A stretch of 64,000 bases of DNA from Amycolatopsis sp. NBC_01488. Lineage in GTDB: Bacteria; Actinomycetota; Actinomycetes; Mycobacteriales; Pseudonocardiaceae. Both the position numbers and the translations under genes were made by a program. This document shows, in pieces, positions 25,270 through 33,206 of this stretch (position 1 is the first letter of the stretch; each line of letters begins with the position of its first letter). The stretch covers positions 2,608,001-2,672,000 of the forward strand of contig NZ_CP109434.1 in the NCBI RefSeq assembly GCF_036227105.1, read 5' to 3'. The notes under the pieces are model-generated. The model made no database searches and had not been told where the DNA came from. It worked only from the letters and a program-made list of their open reading frames with translations.

Positions 25270-26181
25270 TCACCCCTTGGTGGCGGCCCGGCCGCCGTGG
25301 CCGGTGACCGCCGACTCGAACGCGCCGCGCGCCTCGATGTCGGCCAGCGCGGCCTTGTCCGCCGAAGGTACCCGGCTGCGGGAGCCGATTTCGATGATCG
25401 GCGGGAGGAACGCGCGGAGCAGCTTGAGCCCGCCGACCCAGCGCGGCACGTGGATGGTCCGGGCGCGCTTGAGGATGCCGGCTTCAAGGTCGTCCAGGGC
25501 GACGTCGAGCGGGTAGGTCTTGCCGATCAGGCCGGGCATCGACGCACGGAGCTTGCCGAACACCGGGTGCGCGTCGGCGCTCTCGACGAGGTCGGTCCGG
25601 ATCCACGTCGGGTGCGCGACGCCGACCTTGACGCCCAGGTGCGCGACCTCGGCGCGGAGGCTGTTCGAGAAGGCTTCGACGCCGGCCTTGGCGGCGGCGT
25701 AGTTCGCCATGCCCGGCGCGTGCGTGATCGCGGCGAGGCTCGAGATGGCCAGCAGGTAGCCCTTGCGCTCGATGACGTGCGGGAGCGTGACGCGGAACGT
25801 GCGCCAGACGCCGAGCAGGTCGACCTCGATGACCTTCTCGAACGCGGCCCGGTCGACCGAGCGGACGAAGCCCGCGGTCGCGATGCCGGCGTTGGCGATG
25901 ACGATGTCGATACCGCCGAAGTGCTCGACGACGCCCTTCGTCGCGCGTTCGAGCGCGTCCCAGCTCGTGACGTCGGCTTCCCAGGCGCGGGCGTTCGGGC
26001 CGATCCGGTCGGCGACCTTCTGCTGCTCTTCGGCTTCGAGGCCGACGAGGGCGACCTTCGCACCGCGCGCAGCGAGGCGTTCGGCCAGCCCGGCGCCGAT
26101 GCCGCGGGCGGCGCCGGTGATCAGCACGACCTTGCCGTCGACCTTCTTGGTGCCGCTCAGCAGCGAAAACGGGTTGGCCAC
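25270..26181 (-). CDS. SDR-family oxidoreductase
   Basis: A 303-residue classical SDR with TGAARGIG cofactor loop near residue 22, NAG motif, SSL catalytic Ser region and YAAAK active site. It is somewhat longer than the usual 250 residues because of a C-terminal extension ending in IPSADKAAL-like sequence; extended members act on steroids or long-chain substrates. The start is GTG at 26181 with AGGAGGG just before it, so the ribosome binding site lies in a predicted hairpin (26182-26222). First gene of a two-gene unit with the PPOX protein. Confidence 0.88.
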   Translation of the reverse strand: MANPFSLLSGTKKVDGKVVLITGAARGIGAGLAERLAARGAKVALVGLEAEEQQKVADRIGPNARAWEADVTSWDALERATKGVVEHFGGIDIVIANAGIATAGFVRSVDRAAFEKVIEVDLLGVWRTFRVTLPHVIERKGYLLAISSLAAITHAPGMANYAAAKAGVEAFSNSLRAEVAHLGVKVGVAHPTWIRTDLVESADAHPVFGKLRASMPGLIGKTYPLDVALDDLEAGILKRARTIHVPRWVGGLKLLRAFLPPIIEIGSRSRVPSADKAALADIEARGAFESAVTGHGGRAATKG

Positions 26182-26222
26182 GGTGCCCTCCTGGACGTCG
26201 CACGTCGCTTCTGGAGGGCACC
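26182..26222 (-). promoter_or_regulatory. leader hairpin that would cover the SDR ribosome binding site
   Basis: In the leftward mRNA, GGTGCCCTCC (from 26222 back to 26213) is the exact complement of GGAGGGCACC (26191 back to 26182), which contains the Shine-Dalgarno sequence and ends right at the GTG start. The arms are 10 bp with a 21-base loop. If transcription begins upstream of 26222, this helix would hide the ribosome binding site. Confidence 0.6.
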
Positions 26223-26231
26223 GTACCGCAC

Positions 26232-26246
26232 CTTACTGCGAGTAAG
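26232..26246. promoter_or_regulatory. dyad upstream of the SDR/PPOX operon
   Basis: CTTACT-GCG-AGTAAG, perfect 6-bp arms and 3-bp centre, 51 bp before the SDR start. Related in core to the dyad at 24760-24776, which suggests one regulator for both units. Confidence 0.55.
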
Positions 26247-26263
26247 CTACCCATAAGTAGGTT

Positions 26264-27172
26264 CTAGGCTTCGCTGAGCGCGGCGGCTTCGGCGTCGGTC
26301 AGTTCGAGGTCGACCGACGCGATCAGGTCGGTGAGCTGCTCGGGTGTCCGGGCGCTGGCGATCGGCGCGGCGACGGTCGGCTGCTGCCGCAGCCAGGCGA
26401 GTGCCACCGTGGCGACCGAGACGCCGTGCGCCGCCGCCACTTCGTCGAGCTTGGCCAGGACCCGCTCGCCGCCCTTGTCCAAATAGGACTCCGCGCGGGC
26501 GGCACGCGGGCTGTTCGTGACGTCGCCCTTCGTGCGGTACTTGCCGGTCAGGAAGCCCTTCGCGAGGGCGAAGTACGGCAGCGTGGCGAGGCCTTCACGG
26601 GCGACGAGCGGGGCGAGGTCGCGCTCGTAGTCGCGCTCGACGAGGTTGTAGTGCGGCTGCAGCACCGCGTACCGCGCGAGGCCGTTCCGGTCCGAAATGG
26701 ACAGTGCTTCGGCGAGCCGCTCGGCGCTGTAGTTGGACGCGCCGAGGTGACGCACCTTGCCCGCCCGGACCAGCGCGTCGAACGCCTCCAGCGTCTCCTC
26801 GAGCGGGGTGTCCGGGTCGTCCCGGTGCGCGTAGTAAAGGTCGACGTGGTCGGTCTTGAGGCGACGCAGCGAGTCTTCGGCCGCGGCCTGGATGTTCCTC
26901 GCGGACAGGCCCGGCCGGCCGTCCCACATGCCGACCTTGGTCGCGATGACGACGTCGTCGCGGTTGCCGCGCGCGGCCAGCCAGTTGCCGAGGATCTCCT
27001 CGGAGCCGCCGCCCCCGCCGTAGAGGTCGGCGGTGTCCACGAAGTTGCCGCCGGCCGCGGTGTAGGCGTCCAGCACGGTGAAGGACTGCGCCTCGTCCGC
27101 CGTCCAGCCGAAGACGTTGCCGCCGAGGTTGAGCCCGTACACGTCGAGGTCGGTGTTTCCCAGCTTGGTCAT
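26264..27172 (-). CDS. aldo/keto reductase
   Basis: A 302-residue TIM-barrel reductase. The catalytic tetrad is visible: D in DTADLYGGG with its Tyr, Lys in VIATKVG and His in LYYAHRDDP. NADPH contacts at SARTPEQL near the C-terminus match the family. It reduces aldehydes or ketones. ATG 27172 is the best start; the open frame extends further upstream without a better codon. Its stop is 82 bp upstream of the SDR start, so it is likely a separate transcript from the redox island, though in the same direction. Confidence 0.9.
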   Translation of the reverse strand: MTKLGNTDLDVYGLNLGGNVFGWTADEAQSFTVLDAYTAAGGNFVDTADLYGGGGGSEEILGNWLAARGNRDDVVIATKVGMWDGRPGLSARNIQAAAEDSLRRLKTDHVDLYYAHRDDPDTPLEETLEAFDALVRAGKVRHLGASNYSAERLAEALSISDRNGLARYAVLQPHYNLVERDYERDLAPLVAREGLATLPYFALAKGFLTGKYRTKGDVTNSPRAARAESYLDKGGERVLAKLDEVAAAHGVSVATVALAWLRQQPTVAAPIASARTPEQLTDLIASVDLELTDAEAAALSEA

Positions 27173-27235
27173 ACCTTCGACGTTAGTTCGCCGGACCCGG
27201 GAGGAAAATCGCCGTCCCAAGCGTTGGAGTGTTCC

Positions 27236-28060
27236 ATGGCTATCGAACTGGGCAAGCTCGGAATCTGGCGGTACCACGGGAACGTCGACGCGAAGTTCGC
27301 GGCGGAAGCGGAGAAGCTCGGCTACGGGGCGATCTGGCTGGGCGGCTCACCCAGCGGCGCGGACCTCGCCTCGGTGGACGACCTGCTCGCGGCGACGGAC
27401 TCGCTGGTCATCGCGACCGGCATCGTGAACATCTGGCAGGACGAACCCGCGGACATCGCGAAGGTGTACGAGCGCATCGCGGCGAAGTACCCGGACCGCT
27501 TCCTGCTGGGCGTCGGCGCGGGCCACCGCGAAGCGACGACGGAGTACAAGAAACCGTACGCGTCGCTGGTCGACTACCTCGACGGCCTCGACGCGGCGGG
27601 CGTCCCGGTTTCGGGTCGCGCCCTGGCGGCGCTCGGTCCGAAGGTCGTGGCGTTGTCGGGCGAGCGCACGGCGGGCGCACACCCGTACCTGACGACGCCG
27701 GAGCACACCCGCGGCACCCGCGAGATCCTCGGCGCGGGCAAGCTGCTGGCCCCGGAGCACAAGGTGGTCCTCTCGACGGACGTCGCCGAGGCGCGTGCGA
27801 TCGGCCGCAACACGGTGAAGTACTACCTGGGACTGTCCAACTACGTCGCCAACCTGCGGAAACTCGGCTTCACCGACGCCGACCTGGAAGGCGAGGGCAG
27901 CGACCGGCTGGTCGACGCGCTGGCGTTGCACGGCGACGCGTCGACGATCGCGCGGGGGCTTTCGGCCCACCTCGAGGCGGGGGCGGACCAGGTGGTGGTC
28001 CAGGTGCTGAACGAAGACCCGTGGCCGGGCTACCGGGCGCTGGCTTCCGAGCTGCTGTGA
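27236..28060 (+). CDS. LLM-class F420-dependent oxidoreductase
   Basis: A 274-residue luciferase-like TIM-barrel protein: GIWRYHGNVDAKFAAEAEKLGYGAIWLGG at the start, then SLVIATGIVNIW and FLLGVGAGHR, both typical of the F420-using LLM family. It would transfer hydride from F420H2 to an unidentified substrate. The ATG at 27236 is 63 bp from the divergent aldo/keto reductase start. A terminator hairpin follows at 28067. Confidence 0.88.
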   Translation: MAIELGKLGIWRYHGNVDAKFAAEAEKLGYGAIWLGGSPSGADLASVDDLLAATDSLVIATGIVNIWQDEPADIAKVYERIAAKYPDRFLLGVGAGHREATTEYKKPYASLVDYLDGLDAAGVPVSGRALAALGPKVVALSGERTAGAHPYLTTPEHTRGTREILGAGKLLAPEHKVVLSTDVAEARAIGRNTVKYYLGLSNYVANLRKLGFTDADLEGEGSDRLVDALALHGDASTIARGLSAHLEAGADQVVVQVLNEDPWPGYRALASELL

Positions 28061-28066
28061 TCCTCG

Positions 28067-28094
28067 TCCGGCCGCCGCTCGTGCGGCGGCCGGA
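28067..28094 (+). terminator. terminator after the LLM oxidoreductase gene
   Basis: Perfect 12-bp stem (TCCGGCCGCCGC at 28067-28078 with 28083-28094) and a TCGT loop, starting 6 bp after the stop codon. Confidence 0.8.
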
Positions 28095-28212
28095 TGCACT
28101 CCTTCTGAACCGATTCGACGTGCGGAGCAGTTTCTGCGCGGGGACCGGTGTGCGGCGGCGGTCCACCTCGTACGATGCGGTCGGGACCACCCTGTGCCAA
28201 GGAGGAGTAACG

Positions 28213-29244
28213 ATGCCCATCGCCACCCCCGAGGTCTACGCGGAGATGCTCGACCGGGCCAAGGCGAACGAGTTCGCCTACCCGGCCATCAACGTGACCT
28301 CGTCCGAGACCGTGAACGCCGCCATCCGCGGCTTCGCCGAGGCGGAGAGCGACGGCATCATCCAGTTCTCCACGGGCGGTGCGGAGTTCGCGTCGGGCCA
28401 GAAGGTCAAGGACATGGTGACCGGCGCGACCGCGCTCGCGGAGTTCGCCCAGGTCGTCGCGGCGAAGTACGACGTGAACGTGGCGCTGCACACCGACCAC
28501 TGCCCGAAGGACAAGCTGGACGGCTTCGTCCGCCCGCTGATCGAGATCTCGACGGAGCGCGTCAAGAACGGCCAGAACCCGCTGTTCCAGTCCCACATGT
28601 GGGACGGCTCGGCGATCGACCTCGACGAGAACCTCGAGATCGCGCAGGAGCTGCTCGCCAAGACGGCGGCCGCGAAGATCATCCTCGAGGTCGAGATCGG
28701 TGTCGTCGGCGGCGAGGAGGACGGCGTCGCGCACGACATCAACGAGAAGCTGTACACCGCCGAGGGCGACTTCCTGAAGACGATCGACGCGCTGGGCGCG
28801 GGCGAGAAGGGCCGCTACCTGCTGGCGGCGACGTTCGGCAACGTCCACGGCGTGTACAAGCCGGGCAACGTCAAGCTGCGCCCGGACGTGCTGAAGGGCG
28901 GCCAGGAGGCGGCGTCGAAGAAGCTCGGCCTGGACGCCGGCTCGAAGCCGTTCGAGCTGGTCTTCCACGGCGGCTCGGGTTCCCTCCCGGAGGAGATCCG
29001 CGAGGCGGTGTCGTACGGCGTGGTGAAGATGAACGTCGACACGGACACGCAGTACGCGTTCACCCGCCCGATCGTCGACCACTTCTTCAAGAACTACGAC
29101 GGCGTCCTGAAGATCGACGGCGAGGTCGGCAACAAGAAGGTCTACGACCCGCGGTCGTACCTGAAGGCCGCGGAGGCCGGGATGGCGCAGCGCGTGGTCG
29201 AGGCCTGCCAGGCGCTCGGCTCGGCCGGCACGAAGGTCAAGTAA
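28213..29244 (+). CDS. fba: class II fructose-bisphosphate aldolase
   Basis: A 343-residue zinc-dependent aldolase that splits fructose-1,6-bisphosphate into dihydroxyacetone phosphate and glyceraldehyde-3-phosphate. The active-site stretch LHTDHCPK gives D95 (catalytic) and H96 (zinc); further ligands lie in VEIGVVGGEEDG, TFGNVHGVYKPG and VFHGGSGS, the last binding phosphate. A strong AAGGAGGAG precedes the ATG at 28213. Near to DUF3151 and purA, as recalled for mycobacteria. The gene stands alone, followed by a strong terminator. Confidence 0.97.
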   Translation: MPIATPEVYAEMLDRAKANEFAYPAINVTSSETVNAAIRGFAEAESDGIIQFSTGGAEFASGQKVKDMVTGATALAEFAQVVAAKYDVNVALHTDHCPKDKLDGFVRPLIEISTERVKNGQNPLFQSHMWDGSAIDLDENLEIAQELLAKTAAAKIILEVEIGVVGGEEDGVAHDINEKLYTAEGDFLKTIDALGAGEKGRYLLAATFGNVHGVYKPGNVKLRPDVLKGGQEAASKKLGLDAGSKPFELVFHGGSGSLPEEIREAVSYGVVKMNVDTDTQYAFTRPIVDHFFKNYDGVLKIDGEVGNKKVYDPRSYLKAAEAGMAQRVVEACQALGSAGTKVK

Positions 29245-29256
29245 GGCTGTTCGCGC

Positions 29257-29291
29257 GAAGGGCCGCCACGGAGGTTTCGTGGCGGCCCTTC
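29257..29291. terminator. terminator between fba and the convergent membrane gene
   Basis: Perfect 14-bp stem (GAAGGGCCGCCACG at 29257-29270 with 29278-29291) and 7-base loop, 13 bp after the fba stop and 8 bp before the stop of the leftward gene; probably works both ways. Confidence 0.88.
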
Positions 29292-29298
29292 GTCGTGT

Positions 29299-30492
29299 TC
29301 ACACCGATTCGGCGACCGAACGCCGGGCCGTCCACCGCCGCGACGCCGGGCCGGCCGCGGCCCACAGCACGAACACCCCGCCCAGCACGACCAAAGCCGT
29401 CCAGTACGCGACCGGCGGCGCGGACTCCGTGTGCGCGTCACCCAGCACCCACGGCCGGAACTGCGACTGCACCCACAGCGCCCCGAACCCGAAGGCCGTC
29501 ACCAGCAGCGCCCCCGCGCCTGCCCGGACAACGCCGACGCCGATCGCGAACGCCAGGTCCACCGCGAGGCCCACGAACAGCAGGTAGAACGGCACCGTCG
29601 ACACCGGGAACCCCAGCCCGAGCAGCAGCGGCCACATCACCGACCGATAAGCCACGTACGCCAACGCCACCAGCGACGCCGACCAGCGGAACCCCAAAGT
29701 CTTGCGCGCCAAGGCCAGGATCAGCGCCATCACCCCGATGCCCCACAGTGGGTACACCCACTCCGGGATCGGCATCGTGAAGTGCAGGATCGCGGTCCGG
29801 TCGACCGGGTGGCCGATCTGGTTCGCCGCGAACGACAGCAGCGACGGCTCGGCCTCCGGAGCCCCGCGCTCCCACGCGCGCAGCCCCAGGATGCCGTACT
29901 CCTGCTGGCCGTTCGGGAAGAACGTGTTCTCCAGGAAGAACGCCCACAGCGCGAGCAACACGCCGGTGCGGAACCTCCCCGCGGGCGCGGACCGGAGCCA
30001 GCCCAGCAGGACGCCCGCCTGCATGATGCCCGTGCCCAGGTACAACATCATGTGCGACGGGCTCCACGCGGTCAGGTCGAGGCCGTTGACGCGGTGGTTG
30101 ATGACGTCCAGCGGCGCTGCCACCAGGAACGTCAGCAGGCCGATCTGCATCAGCCGCAGCGACGTCTTGTCGGCGCCCAGGCCCGTGTAACTGTGGATCG
30201 CCACCAGCACCACGATGATCACCGTGCCGACGGTGTTGATCAGGTGCGGTGGCGCCAGGTCGTCGCGCAGCCACTTGAAGTGCCACGACATGTCCCACGA
30301 CGAGCCGACCAGCTTGAACGCGAACGCCGCCAGCCACATCCCGTAGCAGAACCGGAGCACCCAGTCCGGCGTCGGCTGCCCGGGGGCGCCGCGGTGCCAG
30401 TGCCGCGTGAAGAACAGCCGCGTCTTGCCGATCGGGCTGCGCGGGATCACGTCCACCGGGACGTCGACTGCCTTGGCCATGCCGGACATCAT
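29299..30492 (-). CDS. polytopic membrane protein of unknown function
   Basis: About 397 residues with roughly nine or ten hydrophobic spans (for example INTVGTVIIVVLVAIHSYTG, LALVAYVAYRSV region, and the C-terminal LVVLGGVFVLWAAAG). Conserved-looking motifs include SSWDMSWHFKWLRDDLAPPHL and WSPSHMMLYLGTG, with histidines that could bind a metal or haem. The family is not recognised by name. Several possible start codons (30492, 30489, 30480) lack a strong ribosome binding site; 30492 gives the longest form. Convergent with fba. Confidence 0.75.
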   Translation of the reverse strand: MMSGMAKAVDVPVDVIPRSPIGKTRLFFTRHWHRGAPGQPTPDWVLRFCYGMWLAAFAFKLVGSSWDMSWHFKWLRDDLAPPHLINTVGTVIIVVLVAIHSYTGLGADKTSLRLMQIGLLTFLVAAPLDVINHRVNGLDLTAWSPSHMMLYLGTGIMQAGVLLGWLRSAPAGRFRTGVLLALWAFFLENTFFPNGQQEYGILGLRAWERGAPEAEPSLLSFAANQIGHPVDRTAILHFTMPIPEWVYPLWGIGVMALILALARKTLGFRWSASLVALAYVAYRSVMWPLLLGLGFPVSTVPFYLLFVGLAVDLAFAIGVGVVRAGAGALLVTAFGFGALWVQSQFRPWVLGDAHTESAPPVAYWTALVVLGGVFVLWAAAGPASRRWTARRSVAESV

Positions 30493-30663
30493 GGCCGGTC
30501 ATGGTCACGAGCGGGTCAGGACCGTGGCAAAGACCGCCAAAATCGGGATTCCCCCCGACCTTCTTCCCCACCACCACCCTCAGCGGAGGCGCTTCGCGCC
30601 GCTGTCACCCTTAGGGGTGGACGACTTGCCTCGGGCGTGCGTGGCTTGGCAGGGTGTGCCGCC

Positions 30664-30750
30664 ATGATGCCGAAACGAGTTGTGGCCGCCGTCCTGGTCG
30701 GCGCTCTGGTCCTGGCCGGCGGCGGGGTTCTCGCGGGCCTGTTCTTCTGA
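30664..30750 (+). CDS. small single-span membrane peptide (possible)
   Basis: A 28-residue open frame, beginning MMPKRVVAAVLVGALV and ending in a hydrophobic GLFF tail: a short positive N-terminus followed by one complete membrane helix. AGGG lies about 10 bases upstream. Such peptides occur as real small membrane proteins, but the short length makes chance plausible. It lies 27 bp before the DUF3151 gene on the same strand. Confidence 0.35.
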   Translation: MMPKRVVAAVLVGALVLAGGGVLAGLFF

Positions 30751-30777
30751 CCCGCGGGCGTGGGCAGAATGGGCGGC

Positions 30778-31188
30778 ATGACGCACAACCTGCTCGGCCC
30801 CGAGCCGACGCTGCTGCCCGAGCACACCGCCGCCCAGGCCGCGCTCGACGCCGGGAACGACCCGGCCGCCGTGGCCGCCGAACACCCCGACTACAGCGAG
30901 GCGTGGGCTTCGCTGGCCGAGAAGGCCCTGGACGCGGGCGAGACCGTCGCCGCGTACGCCTACGCCCGCACCGGCTACCACCGCGGCCTCGACCAGCTGC
31001 GCCGCGCCGGCTGGAAGGGCTTCGGCCCGGTGCCGTGGGCGCACCGCCCGAACCAGGGGTTCCTGCGCGCGCTCGCCGTGCTGGGCAAGGCCGCGGGGAA
31101 GATCGGCGAGACCGAGGAGTACGACCGCTGCCGGACGTTCCTCGCCGACTCCGACCCGGCGGCCGCGGAAGCCACCGGCCTGAAGTAG
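30778..31188 (+). CDS. DUF3151-family protein
   Basis: A 136-residue actinobacterial protein of the DUF3151 family, recognised by its opening HNLLGPEPTLLPEH and the GYHRGLDQLRRAGWKGFGPVPW core. It is soluble and mostly helical; the function is unknown. Members usually sit near fba and purA in actinobacterial genomes, as here. The ATG at 30778 is preferred to 30760 as it matches the family N-terminus. Ends 6 bp before a bidirectional terminator. Confidence 0.9.
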   Translation: MTHNLLGPEPTLLPEHTAAQAALDAGNDPAAVAAEHPDYSEAWASLAEKALDAGETVAAYAYARTGYHRGLDQLRRAGWKGFGPVPWAHRPNQGFLRALAVLGKAAGKIGETEEYDRCRTFLADSDPAAAEATGLK

Positions 31189-31193
31189 TGCCA

Positions 31194-31238
31194 TGAGGGG
31201 CACCTTCCTGGCCATTGAGTCCAGGAAGGTGCCCCTCA
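31194..31238. terminator. long perfect hairpin between convergent genes (repeat-like)
   Basis: Arms TGAGGGGCACCTTCCTGG (31194-31211) and its exact complement (31221-31238), an 18-bp stem with 9-base loop. It separates the ends of DUF3151 (31188) and the leftward lipase (31245) and should terminate both. The GGGCACCTTC core recurs in a palindromic element at 48689-48733, hinting at a repeat family. Confidence 0.85.
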
Positions 31239-31244
31239 CGACTT

Positions 31245-32468
31245 TCAGAAGAGGCCGCAGTCGGAGACCGCGGGGAGGCCGGCGAAGCGGCCCTCGAGCC
31301 ACGCGAACGCCTCCGGGTACGCCCGCACCGCCGCGAGCACGTGCGTGGGCACCAGCGTCGTGCTGAACTGCACCTGCACGCCCTTGCCGCACCACGTCCG
31401 GCCCAGGTCGCGGTCCTGGGCGTAGGGCACGATGTCGTCGAGTGCGCTGTGGACGATCAGCACCGGCACCGTCGGCTTCAGGGTCCCGATCTTCTGCTCG
31501 GCCACCCGCGACGCGTAGGGCTCTTCGCCGAGGTACGCGGTGAGCGAGCGGCCGTCGTTGGTGAGCGTCGACGACTGCGTGAACGCGTGCGCGGCGATCG
31601 CCGCCACCGTGCACTCCGTCCGGACCTGCTCGAACAGCTGCTTGCCGCGCGCGTTGAGCAGGGCCGGGATGTTGAGCTCCGGGTACGCGTAGTTCATGCT
31701 GACCAGCGCGAAGCCGAGGAAGCCGACCGCGTAGTGCCCGTCGAGGTTCTTGGCGACCGCGGCGAGGTCCGCCGGCACCGCGCCCGCGTACGCGCCTTTC
31801 AGGTTCAGCTCGGGTGCGTAGCTCGGCTGCAGCTCCGCCGCCGCGGCCGACGCGCCGCCGCCCTGGGAGTAGCCCGCGATCGCGACCGGGCCGTCGGCAG
31901 GCAGGCTCGCCTCCGGCAGCCGCTGCGCCGCGCGGATCGCGTCGAGCACCGCGTGCCCCTCCGAAGCGCGGTTGACGTACGTGTGGTCGCCCGGCGTGCC
32001 GAGGCCCTCGTAGTCGGTGACGACGACGCCGTAGCCCCGCGCCAGCAGCCCGGCGATGAACGGCCCTTCGTACTCGAACCCGGCGGCAAGCGCTTTCGAC
32101 GGCGCGCAGTCGTCACCCTCGCCTTGCGTGCCGACGGCGTAGGAGACGATCGGGCGCGGCCCTGAGCCGTGCCACACCGCGTGCGGGGTCAGCACCGTGC
32201 CGGTGACCGCGATCGGCGCGTCGTGCGTGTCGCGGCTGAGGTACATGATCCGCTGCACGCTCGCGTCAGCCTTGATCAGCTGGATCGGGTCGACGTAGAA
32301 CGTCGACGCTTCGTGCCGGATGACGTCGCCGTTGCGGCCGGCGGGCAACGGCGACGGCGGGTCGTAGAAGGACGCGGCGGAGGCCTGCGGCGGGCCGAGT
32401 GCCACCAGGGCCAGTACGGAAGCCGTGGCGACCGCCGCGGAGAGGGCGCGGCGAGAGAAGATACGCAT
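31245..32468 (-). CDS. secreted lipase/esterase (LIP family)
   Basis: A 407-residue secreted protein: Sec-type signal with RRALSAA-initial region and cleavage probably after PQASA near residue 31. The alpha/beta-hydrolase core matches the secretory lipase family: nucleophile elbow GYSQGG with S201, acid in HSALDDIVP and His in LVPTHVLA. It hydrolyses ester lipids outside the cell. Divergent from a TetR gene across an 88-bp gap that holds an inverted repeat, so control by that TetR protein is likely. Confidence 0.9.
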   Translation of the reverse strand: MRIFSRRALSAAVATASVLALVALGPPQASAASFYDPPSPLPAGRNGDVIRHEASTFYVDPIQLIKADASVQRIMYLSRDTHDAPIAVTGTVLTPHAVWHGSGPRPIVSYAVGTQGEGDDCAPSKALAAGFEYEGPFIAGLLARGYGVVVTDYEGLGTPGDHTYVNRASEGHAVLDAIRAAQRLPEASLPADGPVAIAGYSQGGGASAAAAELQPSYAPELNLKGAYAGAVPADLAAVAKNLDGHYAVGFLGFALVSMNYAYPELNIPALLNARGKQLFEQVRTECTVAAIAAHAFTQSSTLTNDGRSLTAYLGEEPYASRVAEQKIGTLKPTVPVLIVHSALDDIVPYAQDRDLGRTWCGKGVQVQFSTTLVPTHVLAAVRAYPEAFAWLEGRFAGLPAVSDCGLF

Positions 32469-32504
32469 GCTTGCTCCTCGTTGAGCAGGACTAGTGCGCG
32501 GGGA

Positions 32505-32526
32505 ACACCTTTTTGGACAGAGGTGT
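32505..32526. promoter_or_regulatory. inverted repeat in the lipase/TetR divergent promoter
   Basis: ACACCT, 10 bases, AGGTGT. It lies 31 bp upstream of the TetR start and 37 bp upstream of the lipase start; a possible TetR operator, though arms are short. Confidence 0.4.
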
Positions 32527-32556
32527 CGGAAAAAGAATCACGTGAGGTGGGCCACC

Positions 32557-33201
32557 ATGTCAAGCCCGGCGCCGCGCGGTCGGCCGCGCAAGCTCCCCGT
32601 CGGAGAGCAGCGTGCGCGCGTGCTGCAGGCGACGGCGAAGGTCGTCGCGCAGCACGGGCTGCAGGGCGCGACGATCGAGCAGATCGCGCGGGAGGCCGGC
32701 GTCTCGCGCCAGGCCGTCTACGAGCAGTTCGGCGACCGCGCGACGCTGTTCGCCGAGGTCGTGGCCGAAACCGAGGACCGTGCGTTCGCCGCGATCGCGG
32801 GCCCGTCGGTGACCGACCCGCAGCCCGGCCTGCGGGCCTGGGCGCGCGCCAACTACGCCAACATGGTCACCTTCGTCGCGGACCGCCCGGAGGCCTACGG
32901 CGTGCTCCGCGCGGCCGAGCGCGCGGGCGACCCCGCTCTCACCCGGTTGAGGGAGCGGCTGGCGGTCGTCTACGCCGACGCGGCCCGCAAGCGGTGGGCC
33001 GCGCACGGCATCGACTCCGGCCGCGCCGACCGCGCGCTCGTCACGCTCTTCTTCGCGATGACCGAATCACTGGTGCAGGCGACCTGGGACGGCGAGCCGC
33101 CCGACCAGGAAGCCCTGATCGACCTGCTCACCGAGTTCACGGTCGGCGGCGTCGCCCGCCTCCAGACGAAGGCGAGCGACGTCATCGAGCGGCTGCGGTA
33201 G
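32557..33201 (+). CDS. TetR-family regulator next to the lipase
   Basis: A 214-residue TetR regulator: N-terminal HTH with GATIEQIAREAGVSRQAVYEQF (about residues 38-59), then a helical ligand-binding domain. The ATG at 32557 is preferred over an in-frame codon at 32494 that would lie across the inverted repeat. Divergence from the lipase gene and the shared 88-bp promoter region suggest autoregulation and control of lipase expression by a fatty or ester ligand. The 5-bp gap to the convergent GGDEF gene holds no terminator. Confidence 0.9.
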   Translation: MSSPAPRGRPRKLPVGEQRARVLQATAKVVAQHGLQGATIEQIAREAGVSRQAVYEQFGDRATLFAEVVAETEDRAFAAIAGPSVTDPQPGLRAWARANYANMVTFVADRPEAYGVLRAAERAGDPALTRLRERLAVVYADAARKRWAAHGIDSGRADRALVTLFFAMTESLVQATWDGEPPDQEALIDLLTEFTVGGVARLQTKASDVIERLR

Positions 33202-33206
33202 GCCGG

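Noticed and set aside
28194..29780. A 528-codon frame overlapping fba.
   Set aside because: It is a +1/+2 shadow of the aldolase with repetitive Arg/Pro/Thr composition after 29244.
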